Assembly (NCBI RefSeq): GCF_027887165.1
Contig: NC_077227.1
Location: 444,709,895 to 444,773,894, forward strand
Direction of reading: 5' to 3'
From: Monodelphis domestica
Lineage: Eukaryota; Chordata; Mammalia; Didelphimorphia; Didelphidae
Length of the DNA: 64,000 nt
A program made the position numbers and the translations under genes. The notes under the pieces were generated by a model. The model saw nothing but the letters and a program-made list of their open reading frames with translations. It made no database searches and was not told the DNA's origin. Below, piece by piece: positions 22,326 to 33,308 of this stretch (within the stretch, counting starts at the first letter, position 1; every line of letters begins with the position of its first letter).

Positions 22326-23980
22326 TACATTGGACTGGACAACTGGATCCAATTGGGTTGAATTGAATTGGATTGGAAGTGAGAGCAAAGCCCGTCTTCT
22401 TAACAGCTGTGATCTTTAGACAAGAGGAGGCTTCCTCAGAGAAGAAAGATTTGATATCACCCTCATGCTAAAATAAGTCTGTCCTGTTTAGCTAGTATAT
22501 TAGAGCAGGGGGTGATAGTGAGCTTGAGAACTAGGGGAACTATCTTCAGAATGAAAACTAGGGTTTCTCAGAGGGAATGTGTATCTATGTAGGGAACTTA
22601 TTTAACAAAAAGTGTCAACATGTCTGTTATCCCAGGGAAAAGGAAAGGAGAGGAACAATTCTGGGGCTATTGAAGAGACAGCAATTGAATTTTTCACAAG
22701 TGCCCATTAAATTTTCTCCCAGAATGACTTTTAGAAGAGCCAGGGAAGCAGGAAACTACTGAACCTCCAAATGTTCTCCTCTCTCTAATAATCCTTCAAG
22801 TGTCATTAGAGCCCTGGGAATGTTTCTTGCTAAGACATTGATATTGGCACTAGTTTTGCCAGGTAGCATCGGATTTAGTGTCGTCCTTACTTCCCTGACC
22901 CAGATCTAGAGAATGAGAACAGATCTCTTCAGGTATCATTGAAAAATTATTATCAGGGAAGCATTTGAGGTAAGGAGTCTATAGGAAATCTGAAATGGAA
23001 AAGAAATCCACTTCATGATTTATAAAATAAAAATGACAGAACACTGTTCTATTGACTCTTCCTGATTCCCAAACAGTTGGATGAAAAAAATTCTTCTTGA
23101 AGGGTTTACACACATTACTAAATAAAAGTGCCCCAGTAATGCCTCTAGAAAATGTAATTTACTCTTGAGCCAGAGGACATGGGAATGATGAAAGTGAAAT
23201 CTTTGGATTCTGTTTTTTCTCATGTTTCAATTGATCTTCCCCAATACTAGATAAAGAGGAGATTGGCTACCAAGGGGAATTTGCTAAAGGATAAATGGGT
23301 CCTTTCCAAAAAGCTTGCCTTTGTATTTTATGGAAAGGCACATGATCCCATTATGGTTTCTCCAAGATAGAAAAACCTTGGGTCATGGTAATTTGATGAT
23401 GAAATGCTCCATGTGTATTCATATGCTAGGTTACCAACAATCATTAGATCAGTTACAAGAGTGGCCTTCTATTGGGGGAGAAACCAATTTAGAGAATAGT
23501 ATGTGTGCAAACAAAAAGCAACAAAAAATCATTAACAATGTCCAACAGAAAATATGAAGAAATACAAAGAAATATAGAAGGTAACACAACAGAGAAATTT
23601 TGTTTATGCCTTGTTCAATTAAATTTCTTTAAAAACAAACTATATGTAACATAAATTTTTATAAAATCTTCTTTGCCCTTTCTATATACACATATGTATA
23701 TGTATATGTGATATATGTTATATATTTTTTGTAACTCAGGACAATCCAATTTAACAGATATTTATCTAAGTCCTACTTTAGGCATTGTATTACCTGATGT
23801 AGGGGAAACAGAAAAGTATGAGATGACTGTTGGAGTTAGACTAGATATCTCTGATTGCCTCTTGACCTCTCCCATGTTGGTACCTTTGGGAAGGTTTACT
23901 TCCATCTTGGAATGAACTATCATAGACTCTGGACATCCTTAAAAGACATATTACCTTAGGAAAGTCATGTGGGCTGCTTG
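22326..23980. other. Mostly unassigned
   Basis: A short imperfect ttgaattgaattggattgg run at about 22350; a TA/TG tract at 23685-23730; weak antisense L2 at 23735-23820 (taacagatatttatctaagt; gcattgtattacctgatgta). No exon recognised. Confidence 0.45.
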
Positions 23981-23981
23981 G

Positions 23982-24236
23982 GCCAGTTTTCAGCCATTTT
24001 CAGTCATGTCTGACTCTTTGTGACCCCATTTGAGGATTTCTGGGTGAAGGTACTGTAAGCAGATTACTATTCTCTTGTCCAGCTCATTTTACAAATGAGG
24101 AAACTAAGCTAAACAGAGTTCAATAACTTGCCCAGGGTCACACAGCTAGTGTATCTGAAGCCAAATTTGACCTCAGGAAGATGAGTCTTCTTGACTTCAG
24201 GCCCAGCACTCTATCCATTATGCCACCTGTCTGGCC
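23982..24236 (-). mobile_element. MAR1-type SINE, near full length
   Basis: Antisense order: ttttcagtcatgtctgactc, tttgtgaccccatttgagga, agctcattttacaaatgagg, gcccagggtcacacagctag, gcactctatccattatgcca, cctgtctggcc. Confidence 0.9.
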
Positions 24237-24299
24237 CTGGCTGTATAGATTAGTGGTACCATTTCTCTTTGAGTTGGACACCAGTGGTATAAAGGACAG

Positions 24300-24560
24300 T
24301 GAAGGGGTACACACCTGGTTGAATGGAAAAGTAGATTTTCCCTGAGAAGGAATAAAAAAATAAGACTAGAAAGGGACCAGGTCCAGATTTAGGTAGGGTT
24401 TTTAATAACATGCCAAAGAATTTAGACTTTTTTTCCTCTTGACAGTGAGATTTCAGAGCAGGGGAAGCAGATGATCTGAGCTCTCCTTTAGCACAATTAG
24501 TCTGGCAGTGGTATGCAGGGGGAAGAAAGAAAGAAAGAAGATTCAGAGCACAAATAAAAA
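24300..24560 (-). mobile_element. L2 3' UTR fragment
   Basis: Antisense L2: aataacatgccaaagaattt, agcaggggaagcagatgatc, tagtctggcagtggtatgc. The 145-codon reverse frame here is a by-product. Confidence 0.55.
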
Positions 24561-25730
24561 CAATTTGGAATTCAAGGGAGTGATCCAGCAGCACAGTTGA
24601 ACTGCAGGAGAGCAGCACAGTCAGACAATGGCCAGTGGGCTTGCTGTGTCTGGGTTCAGGCCAAGGATATTTTTGGAATGCAGGCAATGGTTAGAACACC
24701 GTGGCATATAGACTAACAAAGGGACACGGTGAATCCTCCACCAGCCCTCGCTCTCCTACTTTGGAACTTTGGAATTGTCTTGTGCTCCCTTGGTGGAAAG
24801 GAATATTGTAGAAGAGTGAAAGAAAGCTTTTGTCCAGAAGTTGTGTGTTTAGATTTGAGTATCCTTCAGTGTCTTTCAAGAGCACTCATAGTTTTAGAGC
24901 TTTGAGGATGCCTAATGCATAATTTGGCAATGAGAACCCTTGAGCAGGGAGCAGTCTTGGAACTCTGAGATGATATTTAGATATGTAGCACAAAACTCAG
25001 TGCTCCATGGATTTGCTGCCTCACCTCACTGTGACTAAAAGTCCGTCTAATTAGATGGTGTTTAATCCATTTATTAACTCCCCAGGAGATCCTTTCTTGG
25101 TCACCAGGGCTCTGGTTTGTCACTAGGAGGTCTTTGTGAATAATAGGGGGCACGCAAGGTTTTGGACTGAGAACCATTGACTGGGAAAGATAGTTTTCCC
25201 CCCTTCTGCTTTAAAACAAAACAAAAGAAAAATCTGCTCGTAACTGTATGGCACTGGCTTGTGTACATGGGCAATGCCTCTTTGGTTAAGCAGATGAATT
25301 ATAACCCAAGCCCAGAAACAGTAGGAGCTCAACCAGGAAAGATGACTTCTTTGGGATCCTTGCTAAGGAGCCATGACCAGCTAGAGGGAAGTTCAGACCT
25401 TGCACTTGCAGAAATTTACTATACCTTTTCTCCCTCACCACTCTTCTCTTTTGATATCCTGGTGGAGCTGGGATATCACTGATGGGGTACCCCATTCCCT
25501 GGTACAAGTGGTAAGCAATCTCTTTCTACGAGATTCTCCTCCATATTCTCCCATAAATCCTTTGTCAAGAAACTTAAGAAGCTGGAAGCCTTCCTCTGGT
25601 TCATTTCCATTTTGTGCATACTAGTGTAGCTTTTGGACTTTCCCCGTTCACTTTTTTCCCCCAAAAGACAGGTCTTATTTTGAATGGTACCTCTTTCTAT
25701 CATTTCTTGAGTTTGAGTCTCCATTTGTCT
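24561..25730. other. Unassigned
   Basis: About 1.2 kb without a recognised repeat. Overlapping short frames on both strands show no domain or splice context. Confidence 0.5.
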
Positions 25731-25734
25731 CATA

Positions 25735-25850
25735 GCTTTGTAATGCTGGGTAATTTGTTCAACACTTCTGAATCTCAGTTGTTGTTTTTTTAATCTGTAA
25801 AATGGGAATAATAATACCTACCCTACATATTTCCTACATACATGTGTGAA
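25735..25850 (+). mobile_element. MIR fragment
   Basis: gctgggtaatttgttcaaca, cttctgaatctcagttg, aatctgtaaaatgggaataa, taatacctaccctac. Confidence 0.65.
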
Positions 25851-26069
25851 AAACAAACAAGATACAATTTAATATAATTTCCTATTATCATTAATATCAC
25901 TGAAGAGTTCTTGAAAGTATGGAGCCTTGCTTTATTGTTCCCACAGGGATAAGTTAGAGTTAGGGCGTACATCTGTGATTTTACTTATTTGGAACTTCTG
26001 GCTAAGAAATTCCCACTACCAATGCAGAGGGATACTTTCACTACAACTTAAGGTTTTTACAGAGTTGAC

Positions 26070-26225
26070 GAGAGTGCTTCTCAAAATGTGGGGGGTCCCA
26101 AGACCCTCTCAGAGGGTCCACAAAGTTTAAACCGTTTTCATATTCATATCATATCAATTCATATCAATAATTTTATAATAATTCTAAGATGTTTTAATTT
26201 CTAATATAATAAATACTGATGATAA
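26070..26225 (+). mobile_element. Probable old hAT fragment
   Basis: Starts gtgcttctcaaaatgtgg and continues ggtcccaagaccctctcaga, gggtccacaaagtttaaacc, ataattctaagatgttttaa, in the order of an ancient mammalian hAT whose ends begin with a ttctcaaa motif. The right end is missing. Confidence 0.45.
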
Positions 26226-26244
26226 ATGAGGAGGCATAAACAGG

Positions 26245-26406
26245 GGCAGGCACAGTGGATAGAGTGCCAGGCCTGGATTCAGGAAGACCCAAGTTCAGAT
26301 CTGGTCTCAGACACCAGCTGTGTGACCCTGGGCAAGTCACAACCCTGTTTGCTTCAGTTTCCTCATCTCTAAAATAAGCTAGAGAAAGAAATGACAAACC
26401 ATTCCA
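26245..26406 (+). mobile_element. MAR1-type SINE, head and middle
   Basis: gcacagtggatagagtgcca, ggcctggattcaggaagacc, tgtgaccctgggcaagtca, tcagtttcctcatctctaaa, gaaatgacaaaccattccag. The 3' tail is missing. Confidence 0.85.
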
Positions 26407-26464
26407 GGATCCTTATCCTAACTCCAGTGAACTTAGGATAGGATTAGATAAGCTTCCTTTGCCA

Positions 26465-26580
26465 GCAGGAGAGGCTTAGGTTAGCCATGAGGAAGAACTC
26501 TTTGGCAGGGTAGGTTATGAGTCACTGAAACAGGATTCCTGGGGGAGGTGGTGTAATCTCTATTTCTGGAAGCCTCTCGA
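26465..26580 (+). mobile_element. L3/CR1 fragment
   Basis: Sense CR1: ggttagccatgaggaagaac, tctttggcagggtaggttat, gattcctgggggaggtggtg. Confidence 0.6.
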
Positions 26581-26771
26581 AATTAATCTCTTCCTTATCT
26601 AAACTTCCATATTGTGGACTGTCTGTCCTACTCATTTCTGCACTTATCTCTTTTTTGGGGCCTATTGCCATAATTTTATCAGTTTGGGAGCTCCCAGTGA
26701 AAAAACTCCCTTCACCAGGGCAGCCTAGCACTTTGTATCCTAGAGACCTGCAGTAAGAGAGTAAGGGGAGG

Positions 26772-26954
26772 GGACAGCCAGGTAGCGCAGTGGTTAGAAC
26801 ATCAGGTCTGGAGTTTGGAGGACCTGGGTTCAAATCTGCCCTCAGATAATTCCTAGCCCAGGGCAAGTCACTTAACCTCAATTGCCTAGCCTTTACTGCT
26901 CTTCTGCCTTAGAATAGATACTAAGACAGAGGGTAAGAGTCTTAAAAAAAAGAT
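26772..26954 (+). mobile_element. SINE1-type SINE, full length
   Basis: Head ggacagccaggtagcgcagt, then cctgggttcaaatctgccct, gggcaagtcacttaacctca, tactgctcttctgccttaga, and tail acagagggtaagagtc with an A-run. Confidence 0.9.
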
Positions 26955-26969
26955 TAAGGCATTAGTCCA

Positions 26970-27258
26970 GGGATATATAGATATAGATATACATAGATAG
27001 ATAGATGGATGGATGGATGGATAGATAGGTAGACAGAAAGACAGACAGACAGATAGATAGATAGATAGATAGGTAGGTAGATAGATAGATGGATAGACAG
27101 ATGGATGGATAGATAGATAGAGACAGATAGATAGATATTGTAAACCTTAAAATTTCTTAGGCTTGTGAATGTTGGAAATTTCCCCATTTCCAACATTAGG
27201 TAGGATAGATCGATAGATAGATAGATAGATAGATAGATAGGTAGGTAGATAGATATTG
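26970..27258. repeat. (GATA)n/(GATG)n microsatellite with a 62-bp interruption
   Basis: Variants of gata, gatg, gaca and ggta fill both sides of a non-repetitive block at about 27139-27200. That block contains a hairpin with 12-bp arms: aatgttggaaat (27168-27179) and atttccaacatt (27186-27197). Confidence 0.95.
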
Positions 27259-27399
27259 CCAGTTTGTGGCTTTGTCTCTAAGGTCAGAAGTTTTAGGAAC
27301 ATGTTTTCTTGTCTTTCCAATTAGACTATACTCTTCCTGAGGTTGGGATTATCTTATGAAGATGATGATAATAATAGCAAGTCACTCTTATTGAGGGCA

Positions 27400-28020
27400 T
27401 TAGAGCCTTGAAAGTATTTTCCACTTAATTATAGCATTTGTTCCTTGTGAATACCAGTGAGATAGGCAAGACATGCATTATCTACATTTTAAAGATGGGA
27501 AATAGAGGTTAGAAAGAGAGGAAGTGATTTGCTCAGGGTCACACAATGGGCAAGTAGCAGAACCAGGATTTGGATGAAGTACAAATTTGATGTCAACTCC
27601 AGCACTCCTTTCACTCCAATGACTTAGACTCGATCGCATTAGATTATAGAGCATAAATCATAGATCTAATGGCAAAAAGGACAACAGAAGCCACAGGAAA
27701 GTTCTGTAACTCTGTGACTTGTTCAAGGTCACATAGAAAAGTCAGCCTCAGAAGCAGAATTTGAACTCATGACTCCAGAACCAAGGCTCATTCCACTGGA
27801 ACCCAGGTCATATAAGCCCAGGATCAAGGATTTAGTGCTAGAAGGAAACTTAGAGGCTATTAGTGCAAATCTTCCCCTTCCTGTTTTTCAAATGAGGATC
27901 CTGAGGCACAGAGAGGTTAGTTGACACTTGCCCAGGGTCACACAAATAGTATCTGAGGCAGGATTTCAACCTAGTTCTTCCTGTCTCCAAGTTCAGTGTT
28001 CTGACTGTTATATCACAACC
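27400..28020 (-). mobile_element. Three MIR-type CORE-SINEs in a row
   Basis: 27440-27625 (ctcagggtcacacaatgggc), 27655-27800 (tgttcaaggtcacatagaaa; gcagaatttgaactcatgac) and 27815-28020 (tcaaatgaggatcctgaggc; gcccagggtcacacaaatag). All share the same antisense direction. Confidence 0.65.
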
Positions 28021-28039
28021 AAAGCTCATCACTACAGCA

Positions 28040-28860
28040 AAATGGCTCAGAGGGCTGGTAAAGTTGGGGATGATGACTTGGCTGTGGAATTGACCATGGG
28101 ATGGTTTAGGTTGCTTTGGACCTGGACGAAAGGGATGGACTTTTCAAGGTCCAATTCATCGATGGCCTAAATGAAGATCCAATGTTCAGTCCTTCCATGT
28201 CTTCTATAAAAGCAGACCGCTGGCTGCAATGCGACACCCCGGGAGCTGTAGCCATTCCAGCCTCTTTCCCTCCCTTTCGCTACTCTCCTTACCTCATCCA
28301 CCTCCCCAACGAAGTATAAATAGGCCCAGGGCTCCCCCCTCCCCACCCCGCCTAGCACTGTGCAGCCATCTGCCAGGCTGTGCTCTAGCCCTGTTTTACT
28401 GGGGAGTGGGCACGGTGCCACCGCAGCATATAGGCATGAGGGCCGGACGGCTGGGCGAGCATGTGTGGGCACCGCATGGGCCTGGTGAGGACGTGCAGCT
28501 CAGCCCGGGGTTCCCAGGGCAGGGGAGGGGAAAGGGAAGCAACCATGTGTCACGATGGATTGGCGGGGAGAGTGGGAAGTTGGGGAGACCTCATGGGAGG
28601 CAGCGCTGCTCCTATATAGCTGCTGAAGCAGGCCCTTTGGCCCCACGATGATATGGAAGAGACATCATTGGGATTAGAGAAGACCAGGAGGGCCAGTCGT
28701 TTCAAGGGAGCATTTCATCTGTATCATTTTCCCCAAGCCTGCCCCCTTGCCCCACTGAGAACGATCCTTCCCTTCTCAAACTGTCTACGAGCACTTGGTC
28801 TGGATCTCCCCACTGCTTCATCCTCCTCTGCCTGGGATCCCGCTGAGCTTATCAGGGTTT
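28040..28860 (+). promoter_or_regulatory. GC-rich stretch with TATA motifs, promoter-like
   Basis: This is one of few parts of the window outside young L1 and hAT DNA that is rich in C, G and CpG (best 28210-28640). It holds ctataaaag (28204-28212), tataaata (28314-28321) and tatatag (28612-28618). An ATG at 28436 opens a frame that reaches a splice-donor-like CTGGTGAGG near 28480. I recognise no protein. It could be a promoter with a first exon, a regulatory element or a chance GC patch. Confidence 0.3.
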
Positions 28861-28869
28861 GCATCCTCT

Positions 28870-28985
28870 CCCTCCTGAGCATGTTGTAGCTCCCCGAGGG
28901 CACCAGTTGGGTCATTATTCTGCTTTGTACCCTTGGTTAAGCATGGACCAAGTATGGGTTAAATCAGCATTTGCTGAATTGAATG
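28870..28985 (+). mobile_element. L2 3' end
   Basis: agctccccgagggcaccagt, attctgctttgtacccttgg, tcagcatttgctgaattgaa. Confidence 0.55.
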
Positions 28986-29104
28986 AATTTAGTGGCCTGC
29001 TGGGTTTATCGGCCAAAGATCTGGATTGACATTCGGACTCTGCCATAGAACCTTGGATGCCATCTCCCCTCCTTGAGCTCAGATTCCTCCTTGACATAAT
29101 AAGC

Positions 29105-29489
29105 CAGGGGTCCCGAAACATTTTACACAGGGGGCCAGTTCACTGACCCTCAGACTGTTGGAGGGCCGGACCCTAATCCTAACCGGGCAGCATAATACAC
29201 AGTGCGGAATCCCCTCCCCCAGATCGCTGCTCACCGTGCTGACGTCTTCCATGGTGCAGCCACATAATCCTTTGTGCGGTGCCTCGTTCTTGTTCAGTTA
29301 CTCTCAGAACAAGGCGCCACGCAAAGGATTATGTCACCGGAAGTAGTACTGTACGTGAGTGACATCATACTTTGTGGTGCCGCCACATACAGTGCTCTTC
29401 TCACTGACCACCATGAAAGAGGTGCCCCTTCCAGAAGTGCGGTGGGGCCAGATAAATGGCCTCGGGGGGCTATAGTTTGGGGACCCCTC
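29105..29489 (+). mobile_element. OposCharlie1-like hAT, non-autonomous
   Basis: 385 bp with terminal inverted repeats: caggggtcccgaaac at the left and the complement gtttggggacccctc at the right. The left subterminal part (acagggggccagttcactga, then gactgttggagggccgga) matches what I recall of OC1-type hATs in opossum. No transposase. Inside is a long hairpin: 29263-29295 pairs with 29307-29333 around an 11-nt loop. Expected 8-bp flanks (29097-29104 and 29490-29497) do not match. Confidence 0.72.
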
Positions 29490-29494
29490 TCATT

Positions 29495-29585
29495 GGACTA
29501 GGTGTTCTCTCTGGTCCCTTTCCAGCACTTAGCACAATGCTTGGCACATAGTTGGTACTTAATGCTAGTCAATTGACTGCCTGAC
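29495..29585 (+). mobile_element. L2 terminal fragment
   Basis: tttccagcacttagcacaat, gcttggcacatagttggtac, ttaatgctagtcaattgact. Confidence 0.65.
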
Positions 29586-29809
29586 TCTTCCTGTCTCTAA
29601 ATCTATGGCTATAGTTAGAACTCCACATTGTCATAAGAGATGAGGTCAGAACCCTTCCATTGGGTTTGCTTCTAAAATGAATCTTTTTCTTCTCTGGGAC
29701 CCTTGAAAGGACTGCCATCACCATCATCATCAGGGGAGACTGACTAAATATGGGGCACTGGGCTAGGCTGGGGGATGCAAGGATGAATGAGGCATAATCC
29801 TTATTTAGG

Positions 29810-30222
29810 GTCATGGGATTTAGAGCTAGAAAGACTAAGATTGGGAAAGAATATTTGAGATCAGATAGTACAACCACCTTATCTTAATGGAGAAGAAATG
29901 GAGGATCAGAGACAGGAAGCAAGTTACACAGAGTTACTTAATCATTAGAATTAGAGGGGCAGCTTGTTGGCTCAGTGGACAGAGTTGGGCCTTGAGACGA
30001 GAGGCCCTGGATTCAAAGCTGATCTCAGATACTTCCTAGCTGTGTGACCTTGGGCAAGTCACTTAACCCCCATTGCCTAGGCCTTACTACTCTTCTGCTT
30101 TGGAACCAATACACAATATTGATTCTAAGACAGAAGGTAAGGGGTTTTTTTTTAATTGAAGTCAGGGTTTGAAACCAAGTTCCTTAAGTATAAATGCAGT
30201 GTGCTATCCACTATGCCACTGT
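29810..30222 (-). mobile_element. MIR-type SINE split by a SINE1
   Basis: Left half 29810-29953 (gtcatgggatttagagctag; ggaggatcagagacaggaag), right half 30158-30222 (agtcagggtttgaaaccaag; gtgctatccactatgccac). The halves join across the SINE1. Confidence 0.65.
29956..30155 (+). mobile_element. SINE1-type SINE inside MIR
   Basis: ggggcagcttgttggctcag, tgtgaccttgggcaagtcac, cccccattgcctaggcctta, attctaagacagaaggtaag, ending in a T-run rather than the usual A-run. Confidence 0.9.
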
Positions 30223-30339
30223 TCTATGATCTCAAGGTATTTAGTTGGGGTGGTAAATTTAAGCTTTCTTAAAAAAACAATTCAACCAACATGCATCAAA
30301 ATCTCAGGCTTGACAGAGCCTGGCATTAGGCATAAAGGG

Positions 30340-30565
30340 GGATAATTGTTAGGGTTTTATAGTTCCTTAAGAATTGCAAAACTTTATATTTTTATCTCAG
30401 TTGATCTGATAATTCTGTGAAATAAATGCTATTATTATCCCCATTTTACAGATGAGGAAAGTAAGGCTAAGTTAAGTGAATTGCCAAGGATCACATAGCC
30501 AGTAAGTATCAAAGGCAGGATTTGAACTAAGGTTTCTCTACCCCAAGTTCAACTGACTGAACCAA
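30340..30565 (-). mobile_element. MIR-type CORE-SINE
   Basis: ccccattttacagatgagga, atcacatagccagtaagtat, ggcaggatttgaactaagg. Confidence 0.7.
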
Positions 30566-30809
30566 ATTGAACTAACTAGATTCCTCACTTGTTCTTAGAA
30601 ATTATAGTCTAGTTGTTGCCCACAAGACTGTGCATTTCCATTTCAGTGCAGGCTTTCTAGACACACATGGGCTAAGAGTAACTGAAGGAATTACAGACGG
30701 GGTAGCTAAGTTTCTAGCCAATGGTTTGACTTGGCTTTTGGTTAGCAGTGAGAGGCAGAAAGAACAAACATAAGAAGTTAAACTTTGACATTTCCAAGTG
30801 TATTTGCAG

Positions 30810-30910
30810 ACAGCATAGCAAAAGGGGTCTGGAAACAGGAAAACCTACCTGTGTTCAAGTCCCACTTCTGACCCACATTGGCTGTATAATCTTGGGCAAG
30901 TAACCCATCC
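30810..30910 (+). mobile_element. tRNA-head SINE fragment
   Basis: ggtctggaaacaggaaaacc, tgtgttcaagtcccacttct, ataatcttgggcaagtaacc. Confidence 0.6.
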
Positions 30911-31134
30911 TTATCCCTGTCCCTTCGTGAACACCACACTTTGCTGAGCAGATGCTGATTAATTTTGGTAGAGGTGGTTTGTCACCAGGAGCCTCGTACA
31001 CTGATAAAACCAAAGGATTGCTATTTAAGGCACAGAATGGTTCTAGTTCTTGTGGATGAAGGGGAAGGAAGCTATGTATCAACGATGTAGAAGAGGGTCG
31101 GACCTTGGCTCACTAAAACTCCCAGTCTAGAGAG

Positions 31135-31300
31135 GGTTCATTGGATTTAAGAACTGGAAAGAGCCTTAGAGGACTCTATTCATCTTGGACCCTCATTTTA
31201 TAGAGGAGGATGCTGAGCCTTAGGATTCACCCAAACCTACATGGAGAATAAATGGGGGGGAGTCAAACATTCTCTTCCAATCCTGGCCTCTCTCTGCCAT
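31135..31300 (-). mobile_element. MIR-type fragment
   Basis: ggatttaagaactggaaaga, gccttagaggactctattca, ttttatagaggaggatgctg. Confidence 0.55.
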
Positions 31301-31950
31301 CATGGTGTGCCCCAAGATATCCACACAGACAGGAAATCTAGGCAATAGGATCCATTTCCTGTCCCAGTGTCATCAGCAAAGGCAGAGCCGTTTTTGGAAT
31401 GAAGAAACAAAGGCTGAGGCTTCCAGACTTTCCCCTCTCCCATCTTTGCCCCCCAGAGAAGACTTTAATGAAGTGGGGAGAGGTCTTGGGGACCACAGCT
31501 CCTTGATCCCAGCCTGGTACAGAATCCCTGCTTTTGTTCCTCCCTGAAGCTTTCACAGGGAAGTAGTGTTCCTGGCTTCTCTCATCATTTGGAGAGCCCA
31601 GTGGTACCATTTGTCTCATGTGCACTCACAATGGATTGCATGATTGGACTGCCGCAGTAACATTAACAAACCTAATGCTTTAAAGTAAAAGTTAATTGAT
31701 TGAAATTAGACTGGCAACAACAGCTGTAAAATGACAAAAACAAAGCACTTATTTAACTGACAAAGTGCTTATTAAACTGAGAGGGACTGCTAATCTGAGA
31801 ACAATGAAAGTAAGCCACTGAGAGAAGGATGATCAGCAGTTTAGTGAAGGGAGCAATCTTAGAGATCTGCTGCCCTGTTCTCCCTATATTATAGGCAGCT
31901 GGAGTACTTCTAGGGATGTGGAACTCATTACCTCATGAAGGGAACAAAAG
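31301..31950. other. Unique stretch, possible regulatory element at 31620-31870
   Basis: No repeat recognised. The right part is AT-rich with homeodomain-type cores (gttaattgattgaaatta) and a short inverted pair aagcactt/aagtgctt at about 31744-31770. Conservation cannot be judged from one sequence. Confidence 0.3.
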
Positions 31951-31954
31951 AGAA

Positions 31955-32205
31955 AAGTATTTATTAAGCATCTACTCAGTGCCAAGCACTGTGCTAAATG
32001 CTTTACAAATATTATCTTATTTTGATCCTCACAACCCTGGGACCCAAGTTCTATATTAATTCTTATTTTACAGTTGAGGAAACTGAGGCATACAAAGGTT
32101 AAAAAAAATTTTTTTGCTCAAGTTCATGCAACCAGTGAGTATCTGAGGCCATATTTGAACTTGGGTCTTCCTAACCCCAAGCCTGGCCCTCTAACCATCA
32201 TGCCA
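31955..32205 (-). mobile_element. L2 tail and MIR composite
   Basis: aagtatttattaagcatcta, gccaagcactgtgctaaatg, acagttgaggaaactgaggc, atttgaacttgggtcttcct. Confidence 0.65.
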
Positions 32206-32304
32206 CAAATTTCCATTCTCAAGACTTCATGAATATTCTTCCTTGTAGTGAGACAAATACTGCTTCCCTCTAACTGTCGGCTCTTGAAACTTTTTAATCT
32301 ACTT

Positions 32305-32417
32305 TGTAGAGCCAGAAAAACCTGGGTTTAGGGCCTGACCCTGTAGTTGACTTTCTGTGCAAACTTAAGCAAGGTGCTCCATCCATCTGAAACTCAGTTT
32401 CCTTGTCTATAAAACAG
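32305..32417 (+). mobile_element. MIR-type fragment
   Basis: gagccagaaaaacctgggtt, tgaaactcagtttccttgtc, tataaaacag. Confidence 0.6.
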
Positions 32418-32419
32418 AT

Positions 32420-32862
32420 TTTGTTGTTCAGTTTGTTGACTCTTCATGAATCCATTTGAGGGTTTTTAAAAATCTCTTACCTTCTGTCTTGGAATCAATA
32501 CTGTGTATGGATCTAAGGCAGAAGAGTAGTAAGGGCTAGGCAATGGGGGTTAAGTGACTTGCCCAGGGTCACACAGGTAGGAAGTATTTGAGGACAGATA
32601 TGAACCCAGGACCTCCCATCTCTAGTCCTGACTCTCAATCCACTGAGCCACCTAGCTGCCCCCTCCCCCATTTGAGGTTTTCTTGGCAGAGATACTGGAG
32701 TTATCATTTCCTTCTCCATATAGTTTTACAGATGAGGAAACTGAGGCAAATACAAGTCTAGTGGCTTGCCCAGGTTCACACAGTAACTGAGGGTAGATTT
32801 GAACTCTAGGAGATTAGTCTTCCTGACTCCAGACCTGGCACTCTATCCACTGTACCACCTAA
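32420..32862 (-). mobile_element. MAR1-type SINE split by a SINE1
   Basis: Left piece 32420-32466 (gttgactcttcatgaatcca), right piece 32668-32862 (tttgaggttttcttggcaga; agatgaggaaactgaggcaa; gcactctatccactgtacca). The insertion duplicated ccatttgagg plus a T-run. Confidence 0.9.
32452..32681 (-). mobile_element. SINE1-type SINE inside MAR1, with target duplication
   Basis: Body about 32467-32665 (ttaccttctgtcttggaatc; gcccagggtcacacaggtag; ctgagccacctagctgcccc). Flanking copies of ccatttgagg(g)tttt lie at 32452-32466 and 32668-32681. MAR1 is the older of the two here. Confidence 0.92.
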
Positions 32863-33109
32863 GGACTAGGCTAAATGATCTCTGAGGCTCCTTCCATTCG
32901 AACATTATAACCACCTTAGACTGATCCCTTTTTCATATGGCAGCTCTTAAACCATTTGACTATAGCTATTCCAATCCTCATCTATAAAATGATAAAAGTT
33001 GCAAGAAGTAACCTATATGATTTCTCCTAAATCTGGGGAATCTATGGAAAAATCTATGATTTTTCAATGGGTTCCCCTAAATCTTCTATTTATCTCTAGA
33101 GTAAACAAG

Positions 33110-33308
33110 GAACATAGATTTAGAACCTGAAAGGAACTCAGAAACCATCCAGTCCAACCCTTATTTCATTCTACAGTTGGGGAAATTTAAACCCAGAAAG
33201 ACTATGAAATTGGACCAAGGACCACATGAGTAACAATAGAGGCAGATTTTGAACCCAGATCTTCTGATTCCAAAGCAAGTGCTCTTTCCATCATACCATA
33301 CTGCCTCT
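33110..33308 (-). mobile_element. MIR-type CORE-SINE
   Basis: catagatttagaacctgaaa, ccatccagtccaacccttat, gaacccagatcttctgattc, taccatactgcctct. Confidence 0.7.

Noticed and set aside
24250..24687. 145-codon reverse frame
   Set aside because: It overlaps an L2 3' UTR remnant and shows no known domain.
26970..27258. Possible CRISPR-like or satellite array
   Set aside because: The units are 4-bp GATA variants with no spacers; an ordinary microsatellite in a vertebrate.
28229..28651. 140-codon frame in the GC-rich block
   Set aside because: GC-rich DNA has few stops; the translation is proline- and serine-rich without a motif.
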